DNA of 64,000 bases from Halomarina salina (GTDB lineage Archaea > Halobacteriota > Halobacteria > Halobacteriales > Haloarculaceae): NCBI RefSeq assembly GCF_023074835.1, contig NZ_JALLGW010000002.1:496001-560000 (forward strand). The letters are read 5' to 3'. The translations under genes and the position numbers were made by a program. Positions 16,907 to 24,608 of the stretch are shown piece by piece. Each line of letters begins with the position of its first letter. The first letter of the stretch is position 1. The notes beneath the pieces were generated by a model that saw nothing but the letters and a program-made list of their open reading frames with translations, was not told where the DNA came from and did no database searches.

Positions 16907-16932
16907 GCCTCCGAGTGTGCACGGTGGCGGTT

Positions 16933-17529
16933 TTAGCCTATCGAAGTACGGGATTTCCCTGACTGTGTCCCGTCCGTGAACTCGGCCGGGAGCGCGACCA
17001 GCCGCGGGAACGGGAGACAGCACACCCCCAGCACCAGCGCGTCGGCGGCGAGCGCCAGCCACCAGGCCACCCCGACGCCGCCGAGGACCGAGGGACCGAG
17101 CGCGAACAGCACGCAGGCCAGCAGGAACGCGGGCAACAGCCACCCGTGACGGCGCATCACGACGCCCCACGCCGAGACGATGCGGGCGCTCGTCGCCGCC
17201 CACGTCCGGGGAGCCGCGAGGTCGTAGTGCAACGCCCGGTCGTCGGGGTAGGTTCGCATCGCCGCCGCGGCGACGAACAGGTCGACGTGGGCGTACGCGA
17301 CGACGCCGAGCAGTGCGGCGGCCCACGCCACAACGAGCGGTATCGCGGGTCCCACACCGCCAGCGGTACCGAGCGCCAGCAACCCGACGCTCACGCCGGC
17401 CAGCGCGAGGAGCGTGTGCCACCCCTGGCGAGCGACGGTCAGCGCTCCCGCCCGAACGCGCCCGCTCCGGCTGACCCACAGCGTCGCGTAGGGGAGGACG
17501 ACGAGGCCGACGGCCAGCGCGGGGAGCAT
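16933..17529 (-). CDS. Uncharacterised multi-pass membrane protein
   Basis: A 198-residue integral membrane protein with about five predicted helices: MLPALAVGLVVLPYATLWV at the N-terminus, LLALAGVSVGLLALG, IPLVVAWAAALLGVVAYAHVDLF, WLLPAFLLACVLFALGPSVLG and VAWWLALAADALVLGVCCL. A soluble loop between the third and fourth helices has AMRTYPDDRALHYDLAAPRTW. The open frame extends upstream but the residues before this ATG are basic and unlike haloarchaeal protein, so the short form is chosen. It begins two bases from a divergent reading frame and ends 26 bases before folCP on the same strand, so they may be cotranscribed. Family and role unknown. Confidence 0.75.
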   Translation of the reverse strand: MLPALAVGLVVLPYATLWVSRSGRVRAGALTVARQGWHTLLALAGVSVGLLALGTAGGVGPAIPLVVAWAAALLGVVAYAHVDLFVAAAAMRTYPDDRALHYDLAAPRTWAATSARIVSAWGVVMRRHGWLLPAFLLACVLFALGPSVLGGVGVAWWLALAADALVLGVCCLPFPRLVALPAEFTDGTQSGKSRTSIG

Positions 17530-17650
17530 GCACGTCGACCGTCGGCGGCCGGGACCAAACCCGCTGCGGCGTGTCCGCGCCGCTGAGCGACGGTTCGGCG
17601 AGACTGGCAAGCAACAGCCACACACCGGGACCGCGAGTCGGCCAGAGCGG

Positions 17651-17995
17651 ATGACAGAGTACACGCTCCACGTGCCGTCGATCCGCGGAACGACGAACGA
17701 CTCGCCGGACATGCCGTACCAGGAGAAGGAGTTCGCGACGGACGATATGGCGGACATCGACGACTACTTCCTGCTGTCGACGTCGGACATCCCGCCAGAG
17801 GACTTCGACGACCTCTATCTCCCGGTCGCGCACCTCGACCAGCGCCTCAGCCTCCCGCTGCTTCGCCGGGCGCTCGAAGAGATAGACACCCTGGAGGACC
17901 TCGACCCGCAGACGAAGAAGGACACCATCAACATGATTCACGGACTCGGCGAGTGCTTCCCCGACGACGGGTTGCACGGCGGCTACGAGGGCTGA
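17651..17995 (+). CDS. Uncharacterised small acidic protein
   Basis: A soluble 114-residue protein with a very acidic middle (EFATDDMADIDDYFLLSTSDIPPEDFDDLYLPV) and a helical C-terminal half (LPLLRRALEEIDTLEDLDPQTKKDTINMIHGLGECF). The second half has the feel of a small helical repeat or protein-binding unit. The ATG of MTEYTLHVPSIRG is chosen because the open sequence before it is basic and overlaps the divergent membrane protein. It is convergent with the purine fusion gene. Unrecognised, but composition and codon use are those of a real gene. Confidence 0.75.
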   Translation: MTEYTLHVPSIRGTTNDSPDMPYQEKEFATDDMADIDDYFLLSTSDIPPEDFDDLYLPVAHLDQRLSLPLLRRALEEIDTLEDLDPQTKKDTINMIHGLGECFPDDGLHGGYEG

Positions 17996-18029
17996 GTAGC
18001 GAACCGACCGTTCTCCTGTTGTTCCGGCG

Positions 18030-19646
18030 TCAGTCGTGCTTAAAACACCTGTTACCGGTGAACGCCATCGCGACGCCGAGTTCGTCGCACGTCTCGATGA
18101 CGTCGTCGTCGTTGACGCTCCCGCCCGGCTGGACGACGGCCTCGATACCCGCCTCGGCGGCCTCCTCGACCCCGTCAGGGAACGGGAAGAACGCGTCCGA
18201 GGCCATCACCGCGCCCTGCGCGTCCTTGCCCTCGGCGTGTTCATCGGCCTTCATCGCGGCGAGGCGGACCGCGTCGACGCGGGAGACCTGCCCCATCCCG
18301 ACGCCGACCGTCTCCGTGCCGTCGGCGAACACGATGGCGTTGGACTTGACGTGCTTGGCGACCTGCCACGCGAACAGCATCGTCTCGACCTGCTCTTCGC
18401 TCGGTTCGCGCTCGGTGACGAACGTCAGGTCCTCACGGGTGAGGCGCTGGTCGTCGCGCTCCTGGACGAGTCGCCCGCCGGTGACGGGCTTGACGGTGAA
18501 CTCCTCGCGCTCCTCGTCGGGCGTGTCGAGGGAACCACAGTCGAGGACCCGGAGGTTCTCCTTCTCGCGGAGGATGCCCAGTGCATCCTCGGAGTAGCCG
18601 GGGGCGACGCACACCTCCTTGAACGAGTCGACGACTCGCTCGGCGGTGGCCGCGTCGCACTCGCGGTTGAGCGCGACGATGCCGCCGAAGGCGCTCATCG
18701 GGTCCGTCGAGAGCGCGTCGGCGTAGGCGTCGGCGAGCTTCTCGGCCGTGGCACACCCGGCGGGGTTGGTGTGCTTGATGACGGCGGCGGCGGGCGCGTC
18801 GAACTCCTTGACGATGTCCAGCGCCGCGTCGGCGTCGTTGTAGTTGTTGTAGCCCATCCCCTTCGCACCCTCGTTCAACTGGTCGGCGTGGACGACGCTC
18901 GCCTCGTCGGTCGGCGTCGCGTACAGCGCGGCGTCCTGATGCGGGTTCTCGCCGTAGCGAAGCGTCTCGGCGCGGTCTGCCGAGGCGAGGTCGCGGACCG
19001 GGAAGGTACCGCCCTCGTCGCCCTCGACGGTCACGCTGCCATCCTCCGCGACGGTAACGCTGTCCTCGGCGAACCAGCGGACGGCGCGGGGGTACGCCCG
19101 GAACTCGCCCTCGGAGAGCACCCTGTGCTTCAGGTCGTCGGCGTCGTCGCCCTCGTAGACGGGCACCGGTTCCTGCGTGACGATGGGGCCGCCGTCCACC
19201 TCGCCCTCGACGACCTCGCCGTCCTCGTCGACGGCGTCCGTGACGACGTGGACGGTACAGCCGGTCACCCGAGCGCCTGCGTCGAGTGCGTCGCCCCACG
19301 CGTCCGTCCCGGGGAACGACGGCAGGAGGGAGGGGTGGACGTTCAGCGTCGTCGGCGCGGCGTCGAGGAACGTCTCGCTCAGGACGCGCATGTAGCCGTC
19401 GAGGCAGACGAGGTCGAACTCGTAGCCGTCGAGGGCGTCGAGGACGCGGCGCTCGTGGTCGCGGCGGTCCTCGCCCTCGCGGAGCGGGACCGTCTCGGTG
19501 GGAATCCCGCGTTCTGCGGCCGCGTCCAGCACCGGCGCGTCTTCGTCGGTGGCGACGATTACTGCTAGCTCCGCGCCGCCCGGCGCACGGTCGGCGATGT
19601 TCAGGAGGTTGCGCCCTCGGTTGCCCGCCATCCCGGCGATGTGCAT
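18030..19646 (-). CDS. purNH: PurN-AICAR transformylase fusion (no IMP cyclohydrolase domain)
   Basis: Combines the two formyl-tetrahydrofolate-dependent steps of purine synthesis. Residues 1 to about 185 are glycinamide ribonucleotide formyltransferase: LVCLDGYMRVLS, the catalytic LNVHPSLLPSFPG (Asn and His) and TVHVVTD-x12-VDGGPIVTQ with the catalytic Asp. Residues about 205-538 are AICAR formyltransferase: LRYGENPHQDAALY, the KHTNPAGCA active-site Lys-His pair, DPMSAFGGI and the C-terminal FTGNRCFKH. The MGS-like IMP cyclohydrolase domain that precedes AICARFT in bacterial PurH is absent; archaea usually use a separate PurO for that step. Formyl-folate could come from products of the folCP pathway. 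It is divergent from purB with a shared palindrome between them. Confidence 0.95.
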   Translation of the reverse strand: MHIAGMAGNRGRNLLNIADRAPGGAELAVIVATDEDAPVLDAAAERGIPTETVPLREGEDRRDHERRVLDALDGYEFDLVCLDGYMRVLSETFLDAAPTTLNVHPSLLPSFPGTDAWGDALDAGARVTGCTVHVVTDAVDEDGEVVEGEVDGGPIVTQEPVPVYEGDDADDLKHRVLSEGEFRAYPRAVRWFAEDSVTVAEDGSVTVEGDEGGTFPVRDLASADRAETLRYGENPHQDAALYATPTDEASVVHADQLNEGAKGMGYNNYNDADAALDIVKEFDAPAAAVIKHTNPAGCATAEKLADAYADALSTDPMSAFGGIVALNRECDAATAERVVDSFKEVCVAPGYSEDALGILREKENLRVLDCGSLDTPDEEREEFTVKPVTGGRLVQERDDQRLTREDLTFVTEREPSEEQVETMLFAWQVAKHVKSNAIVFADGTETVGVGMGQVSRVDAVRLAAMKADEHAEGKDAQGAVMASDAFFPFPDGVEEAAEAGIEAVVQPGGSVNDDDVIETCDELGVAMAFTGNRCFKHD

Positions 19647-19730
19647 GTGCGAGACGCGCCGGGCGAACGGGAAAGCGGTGTCGGTTCTTCCACACGGACG
19701 TGGCTGTCGGCGCGTTCGACAGCCTCGTTT

Positions 19731-19748
19731 GATGCACGAACGTGCATC
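19731..19748. promoter_or_regulatory. 18-bp palindrome between purNH and purB
   Basis: Perfect arms GATGCACG / CGTGCATC are separated by AA. It lies in the 166-base divergent region, 85 bases upstream of purNH and 65 bases upstream of purB, clear of both core promoters. This is a natural place for one regulator to control both purine genes. Confidence 0.5.
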
Positions 19749-19782
19749 GAATCGGTGGTGCGAGCGACCACCCTTCGATACG

Positions 19783-19792
19783 CTTTTTCAGG
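19783..19792 (+). promoter_or_regulatory. purB promoter box
   Basis: CTTTTTCAGG, with the T-run centred 27 bases before the purB ATG. The same GTTTTT-like box at the same distance precedes several other genes here (phosphoribosyltransferase, PUA protein, NAC, D-aminoacyl-tRNA deacylase). Confidence 0.6.
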
Positions 19793-19812
19793 CACCGTCC
19801 CCACCTCCGGCC

Positions 19813-21186
19813 ATGCGAACCCCACTCGACGCAGTCTCACCCCTCGACGGCCGGTACGCGTCGTACACGGAGCCGCTGGTCCCCTACGCCAGCGAGGCGG
19901 GCCTGATGCGCGCCCGCGTCCACGTCGAGGTGGAGTACCTCCTCGCGCTCGCGGACCTCGACGCCACGCCGCTGTCGATTCCCGACGGCGAGCGCGAGGC
20001 GCTGCGCGACCTGTACCGTGAGTTCGACGAGGAGGACGCCAGCTTCGTCAAGCGAATCGAGACGGAGGGTACGGAGGAGTTCCCGGCGACCAACCACGAC
20101 GTGAAGGCCATCGAGTACTTCGTCCGGGACTCGTTCCCCGAGTACGCCCCCTGGATACACTTCGGCCTCACCAGCGAGGACGTCAACAACCTCGCCCACC
20201 GACTACTCGTCCGCGATGCCGTGAGCGAGGTGCTGGTCCCCCAGTTACGGACCGTCCGGGACGAACTCGCCGACCTGGCCCGCGAGCACCGGGACGTCCC
20301 GATGCTCGCCCGGACCCACGGCCAGCCGGCGACGCCGACGACGTTCGGCAAGGAGATGGCCGTCTACGCGGCCCGGCTCGGGCAGGCGCTCGGTACCATC
20401 GAGCGCATCGACCTCGCCGGGAAGCTGGCGGGCGCGTCGGGGACCTACGCCGCCCACCGCGCCGCCTACCCGGACGTGGACTGGCGGTCGTTCTCGGCGT
20501 CGTTCGTCGAGTCGCTCGGCTTCGAGCACGTCTCGCTGACGACGCAGGTCAACCCGTGTGACGACCTCGCGGCGCTGTTCGACGCGTTCCGCCGGGCGAA
20601 CGACGTGCTGCTGGACCTCGACCGGGACGTCTGGCTCTACGTCAGCCAGCGCTACCTCGGGCAGGAGGCCGCCGCGGGCGAGACGGGCAGTTCGACGATG
20701 CCCCACAAGGTCAACCCCATCGACTTCGAGAACAGCGAGGGCAACCTCTCGAAGGCCAACTCGGACCTCGCGTTCCTCGCGGACTACGTCACCACCTCGC
20801 GCCTCCAGCGCGACCTCTCGGACTCGACGGTCAAGCGCACCATCGGCGGCACGCTCGCCCACTGCCTCCTCGCGTACCAGAAGACCGAGAACGGACTGGC
20901 GAAGGTCGTCCCGAACGAGACGGTGATGCGCGAGGACCTGGAGGCGAACCCCGCTGTCGTCGGGGAGGCCGTCCAGACCATCCTCCGCCGAGAGGGTCAC
21001 GCCGACGCCTACGAGCGCGTCAAAGAGGCGACGCGCGGCCGCGAGGTCACCCTCGACAACTTCCACGACATGTACGAGGACCTCGACGTGAGCGACGACG
21101 TGCGCGAAGAGCTGCTCGCGCTCACCCCCGCCACCTACACCGGGTTCGCGTCGGACCTCGTGGGCGAACTGGACCAAACGGACTGA
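19813..21186 (+). CDS. purB: Adenylosuccinate lyase
   Basis: Removes fumarate from SAICAR and from adenylosuccinate, so it serves both IMP synthesis and AMP formation. The 457-residue protein begins with the family sequence TPLDAVSPLDGRYASYTEPL. It has the active-site segment LARTHGQPATPTTFGKE, the fumarase/aspartase signature GSSTMPHKVNPIDFEN near residue 292, and the C-terminal region EANPAVVGEAVQTILRREG. The N-terminal form resembles the longer E. coli-type PurB. The start is the ATG 27 bases after a T-run promoter box; longer open sequence upstream overlaps the divergent gene and is not homologous. Paired divergently with purNH. Confidence 0.97.
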   Translation: MRTPLDAVSPLDGRYASYTEPLVPYASEAGLMRARVHVEVEYLLALADLDATPLSIPDGEREALRDLYREFDEEDASFVKRIETEGTEEFPATNHDVKAIEYFVRDSFPEYAPWIHFGLTSEDVNNLAHRLLVRDAVSEVLVPQLRTVRDELADLAREHRDVPMLARTHGQPATPTTFGKEMAVYAARLGQALGTIERIDLAGKLAGASGTYAAHRAAYPDVDWRSFSASFVESLGFEHVSLTTQVNPCDDLAALFDAFRRANDVLLDLDRDVWLYVSQRYLGQEAAAGETGSSTMPHKVNPIDFENSEGNLSKANSDLAFLADYVTTSRLQRDLSDSTVKRTIGGTLAHCLLAYQKTENGLAKVVPNETVMREDLEANPAVVGEAVQTILRREGHADAYERVKEATRGREVTLDNFHDMYEDLDVSDDVREELLALTPATYTGFASDLVGELDQTD

Positions 21187-21259
21187 ACCGCGAACGAGAA
21201 CGTCTGCGACACACCCCGACGAGGCGTTTTTCCCGCTCGACCGCGCATCTTCAGGTGTC

Positions 21260-21883
21260 ATGTTCACAGACCGCACGGACGGTGGCGAGCGACTCGGCCG
21301 ACTGCTCCTCGACCGTGGCGTCGACGCCGACGTCGTCCTCGCCATCCCGCGCGGTGGGCTTCCGGTCGGTCGGGCCGTCTCGGACGCGCTCTCCCTCCCG
21401 CTGGACGTGGTCGTCGCGCGGAAACTCGGCGCGCCGGGCAACCCGGAACTCGCCGTCGGCGCGGTGGGCGCGGAGGGGGCGCTGTGGCTGAACGAGGACC
21501 TGCTCGACCACATCGGCGTCACCGACGGCTACCTCGAACGCGAGCGGGAGCGCCAGACGTCGGTCGTCCGGGAGAAACTCGACCGCTACCGGGCGGGGCG
21601 GCCGCCGCTGGACCTCGACGGGAAGACGGTGCTCGTCGTCGACGACGGTCTCGCCACGGGCGCGACGGCCATCGCGTGCGTCCGGACGGTCCGCGCGGCG
21701 GGAGCGGACCGGGTCGTCGTCGCCGTCCCCGTCGCACCGCCCGAGACGGTCGACCGACTCCGGTCCGTCGCCGACGAGGTGGTCGCCGTCGAGACGCCGG
21801 GTCGGTTCGGCGCGGTCGGGGCGTTCTACCGCTCGTTCGCGCAGGTGAGCGACGACGAGGCTCGGGGGTACCTTGACACGTAA
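21260..21883 (+). CDS. Phosphoribosyltransferase-fold protein
   Basis: A type I phosphoribosyltransferase-fold protein of 207 residues. The PRPP-binding loop VLVVDDGLATGATA is at about residues 122-135, and AIPRGGLPVGRAVSDAL near the N-terminus is the pyrophosphate-loop region. The hood-like KLGAPGNPELAVGAVGAEG segment places it with the broad group of uncharacterised phosphoribosyltransferases, some fused elsewhere to dienelactone-hydrolase-like domains. The base substrate is unknown. It follows purB on the same strand but has its own T-run box 31 bases before the ATG, so it is probably transcribed separately; a purine-salvage role is only suggested by the neighbourhood. Confidence 0.85.
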   Translation: MFTDRTDGGERLGRLLLDRGVDADVVLAIPRGGLPVGRAVSDALSLPLDVVVARKLGAPGNPELAVGAVGAEGALWLNEDLLDHIGVTDGYLERERERQTSVVREKLDRYRAGRPPLDLDGKTVLVVDDGLATGATAIACVRTVRAAGADRVVVAVPVAPPETVDRLRSVADEVVAVETPGRFGAVGAFYRSFAQVSDDEARGYLDT

Positions 21884-21927
21884 ACCTACTGAACACTTTT
21901 GTAGTCGTGCGTGAATTGTCGAACGCA

Positions 21928-22152
21928 ATGTCCTCCAGCAACCGACCGGGCGACGGCGACGGCTGTCCGAAGTGCGGTCACACCGAGGTCGACATCGGCG
22001 AGATATCGACGACCGGCAGCGGCCTCAGCAAGATGTTCGACATCCAGACGAACCGGTTCAACGTGGTCACCTGTACCGGCTGTGGCTACTCCGAACTGTA
22101 CCGCGACGTGGGCTCCTCGGGGAGCGACATCGTCGACGTGTTCTTCGGGTAG
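21928..22152 (+). CDS. Zn-ribbon protein (zinc_ribbon_13 / DUF2082-like)
   Basis: A 74-residue single zinc-ribbon protein. Ligands are CPKC near residue 13 and CTGC near residue 51, framing VDIGEISTTGSGLSKMFDIQTNRFNVV and ending GYSELYRD. This spacing and the TTGSGLS-x-FDIQ segment match the small nucleic-acid-binding Zn-ribbon family found in bacteria and archaea. I start at the ATG of MSSSNRPG; a GTG seven codons earlier is also open. The membrane-protein gene follows three bases after the stop, so the two are cotranscribed. The molecular role of the family is not established. Confidence 0.8.
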   Translation: MSSSNRPGDGDGCPKCGHTEVDIGEISTTGSGLSKMFDIQTNRFNVVTCTGCGYSELYRDVGSSGSDIVDVFFG

Positions 22153-22155
22153 CCG

Positions 22156-22497
22156 ATGGCGAGCGACTACGGCCGCCGGAACCGCTCGACGCCGCTCGGC
22201 ATCTACCTCGTCGGTGGCCTCGCCATCCTCGGCGGGGTAGAGGGAATCCTCGGCGGTCTCGGTCAGATAGGAAGCATCGTCGGTATCCCGTTCGGGGTCG
22301 TCAGCATCGTGCTCGGCGTGGCGGGGGTGCTCGTCGGACTCGGCCTCCTGACGCGGAGTCGGACGGCGTACACCGTCGCACTGCTCGTCTTCGGCCTCCG
22401 GGCGCTGGCGGCGCTCGTCACGTTCGACGTCGTCGGCCTGCTGATCGCGGTGGTCGTCGTCGGCTACCTGCTGTCGAAGTCGGCGTACTTCCACTGA
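22156..22497 (+). CDS. Small membrane protein, about four helices
   Basis: A 113-residue hydrophobic protein. A short polar N-terminus (MASDYGRRNRSTP) is followed by hydrophobic segments GIYLVGGLAILGGVEGILGGL, IVGIPFGVVSIVLGVAGVLVGLGLL, YTVALLVFGLRALAALVTF and VVGLLIAVVVVGYLLS. Glycine-rich helices suggest tight packing. It begins three bases after the Zn-ribbon gene and is convergent with dapE. The family is not recognised; small tetraspan proteins of this type are common in haloarchaea. Confidence 0.75.
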   Translation: MASDYGRRNRSTPLGIYLVGGLAILGGVEGILGGLGQIGSIVGIPFGVVSIVLGVAGVLVGLGLLTRSRTAYTVALLVFGLRALAALVTFDVVGLLIAVVVVGYLLSKSAYFH

Positions 22498-22539
22498 GAG
22501 TCCATTTTTCGGCCAGAGCGAACCCTTGCAGAGGACCGA

Positions 22540-23676
22540 CTACAGCGACGACAGCGAGTCGAGCGCCGCCCCGAGCACTTCGCTCGCCCGTTCGACGTCT
22601 CCCCGACGGACGTACTCCCGGCGACCGTGCGCGACGGGTCCCACGTCGTCGACGAGCACGCCGGGACCGAACACGACCACGGGAGCGGGCGCGAAGTACG
22701 ACGCCTCCGTCGCCGCTGTGAACTGCCGAGGCGGTCCGGCACCGGCGTCCTCGAACGTTCGCACCAGCGGGTGGTCGGTCGGCGTGGCGAACGCCTCCAG
22801 GAACGGCGTCTCTCTGTCGGTGAGCGCGAACTCGACGCTCGCGTCCGGGACCGGACCGTCCGCGACGGCCGCCCCGAGGTGGGCGTTCAGCGCCCGCTCG
22901 TACCCGGCGGCCGTCTCGGGCGGGACGCTCCGCCGGTCGACGGTCACCCGAGCGTGCTCCGGTAGCTGGTTGGCCGCCTCGCCCGCCGCGACGACGGTCG
23001 GCGTCAGCGTCGACGGGCCGAGTTGCTCGTGGGTGTCGGGCCCGTGCGCGTCGTCGAACAACCGGAGCGCCGCGAGCACCGACTCCAGCGCGGCGGTGGC
23101 GTTGACGCCGTCCTCGGGGTGAGCGGCGTGGGCCGCGTCGCCCGCGACGGTGACGTGTCCCTCGAACCGACCCTTCGCCGCGGTACAGACCGCGAGGTCG
23201 GTCGGTTCGCCGACGACGTAGCAGTCGGCGTCGAGCGAGAGCGCGTGTGCCCCGGCGCTCGTCGTCTCCTCGTCGGGCGTCAGCGCGAGCGTCAGGCGAC
23301 CGGGCGGATTCGCCCGCAGAAACGCGTCGAGCATCGCCGCCAGCGGCCCCTTCGCATCGCACGCGCCCCGACCGAGCACCACGTCGCCATCTGGGTCGGC
23401 GGGAGCGTCCCCGTCCTCGTCGGGCGGTCCAGCGACGCGCTCGAACGGGACGTGCGGCGGAACGGTGTCGAGGTGCGTGTTGAGGACGACGTGCGGGTCG
23501 CCCGCGCCGCGCGAGGCGAGGACGTTGCCCGCGTCGTCCACGTCGGGCGGGTGGCCGGCCCCGGTCAGCGTCTCGACGACGAGGTCGCGCATCGCGTCGG
23601 GCGACTCGTGGGAGGGCGTCCGCACCGCCGCCTCGTGGAAGTCGAGCAGGTCGAATCCGGTCTCGTGGGCACTCAT
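22540..23676 (-). CDS. dapE: Succinyl-diaminopimelate desuccinylase
   Basis: M20-family dimetallic amidohydrolase that removes succinate from N-succinyl-diaminopimelate, the last deacylation before DAP. Metal and catalytic motifs are present: NTHLDTVPPH (first His and Asp), GRGACDAKGPLAAML (bridging Asp), DEETTSAGA (general-base Glu), VVGEPTDL, and the dimerisation domain with GHVTVAGDAAHAAHPEDGVNA. The C-terminal GPVAHGRREYVRRGDVERA holds the last His ligand. The 378-residue length is normal. It is the last gene of the lysine operon and its ATG overlaps the dapF stop by four bases. M20 enzymes vary in substrate, but the operon fixes the assignment. Confidence 0.93.
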   Translation of the reverse strand: MSAHETGFDLLDFHEAAVRTPSHESPDAMRDLVVETLTGAGHPPDVDDAGNVLASRGAGDPHVVLNTHLDTVPPHVPFERVAGPPDEDGDAPADPDGDVVLGRGACDAKGPLAAMLDAFLRANPPGRLTLALTPDEETTSAGAHALSLDADCYVVGEPTDLAVCTAAKGRFEGHVTVAGDAAHAAHPEDGVNATAALESVLAALRLFDDAHGPDTHEQLGPSTLTPTVVAAGEAANQLPEHARVTVDRRSVPPETAAGYERALNAHLGAAVADGPVPDASVEFALTDRETPFLEAFATPTDHPLVRTFEDAGAGPPRQFTAATEASYFAPAPVVVFGPGVLVDDVGPVAHGRREYVRRGDVERASEVLGAALDSLSSL

Positions 23677-24608
23677 CGCTGGAGCGCGAGCGTCGTCTGG
23701 AACTCGCGCTCGGCCGGGCCGCGCAGGAACGACGCGTCGTCGGTAACGCGTACCTCCAGCGGACCGCCGGGCGGACGCACCGTCACCCACTCGTCGCCGA
23801 CGAGGCCGCGTCGCCGGGCGACCGCACCGACGGCGACCGCTCCGGTCCCGCAAGCGTTCGTCTCCCCCTCGACGCCGCGTTCGTACGTCCGCTGGTCGAA
23901 CCCGCCCGCGTCGTCCGGGGCCGCGAGGACGACGTTCGTCCCCTCGGGGAAGGCGTCCGCGTGTCGGACGGGCGGCGCGACCGCTTCGAGGTCGACCGCG
24001 CTCACGTCGTCCACGAACGCGACGGCGTGGGGGACGCCGGTGTTCACCGCGGTCACGGTGAGTCCCTCGACGGTCTCCTCGACGAGCGGCGTCGTGTGGT
24101 CGGGCGCGAGCGGTACGTCCCAGGGGGCGAACGACGGGCGACCCATCCCGACGGTGACGGTCGCGTGGTCACCGGCGTCGTCCACGGTCGAGGGGCGGTC
24201 GCCCGCGGGCGTGACGACGACCACGTCGGCCGGTTCGTCGACGCCGAGGCCGAGTTCGCGGGCACCCCACAGCGCCGCACAGCGCACGCCGTTGCCGCAC
24301 ATCTCGGCGACGGAGCCGTCGGGCTGGACGTGGGTCATCTCGACGCGGGGCGGCGTCGCCTCGCCGTCCACCGCGAGGAAGAGGACGCCGTCCGCGCCGG
24401 TCCGGTCCGAGTCCGGGTGAGACAGCCCCGTCTCGCGGTCGCAGCGGTCGGCCGTGAACGCGAACCGGTCCCCGACCGGCGCGTCGGCGGTGTCCTCGCG
24501 GCTCCCTTCGGTCGCCGCTCGGTCTCCCGAGGCGGCGGCCTCGCTGACTACCAGAAAGTCGTTGCCCGCGCCGTGGTACTTCTCGACGGCTATCTCGACG
24601 TCGCTCAC
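23673..24608 (-). CDS. dapF: Diaminopimelate epimerase
   Basis: Interconverts LL- and meso-diaminopimelate without a cofactor, using two cysteines. Both are visible: Cys104 in MCGNGVRC and Cys253 in ETNACGTGAVA. The YHGAGNDFLV start, NTGVPHAVAFVDD and EGTNVVLAA are family landmarks. An Asp/Glu/Ser-rich segment at about residues 25-50 after the first strand is longer than usual, as in many haloarchaeal enzymes. The 311-residue length is slightly above typical. Both ends overlap neighbours by four bases (ATGA). Confidence 0.96.
   Translation of the reverse strand: MSDVEIAVEKYHGAGNDFLVVSEAAASGDRAATEGSREDTADAPVGDRFAFTADRCDRETGLSHPDSDRTGADGVLFLAVDGEATPPRVEMTHVQPDGSVAEMCGNGVRCAALWGARELGLGVDEPADVVVVTPAGDRPSTVDDAGDHATVTVGMGRPSFAPWDVPLAPDHTTPLVEETVEGLTVTAVNTGVPHAVAFVDDVSAVDLEAVAPPVRHADAFPEGTNVVLAAPDDAGGFDQRTYERGVEGETNACGTGAVAVGAVARRRGLVGDEWVTVRPPGGPLEVRVTDDASFLRGPAEREFQTTLALQR

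Noticed and set aside
14447-17977. A 1176-residue protein extending folCP upstream
   Set aside because: The extra N-terminal 357 residues are Arg-rich, antisense or out of frame to other genes, and the FolC homology begins at the ATG at 16906.
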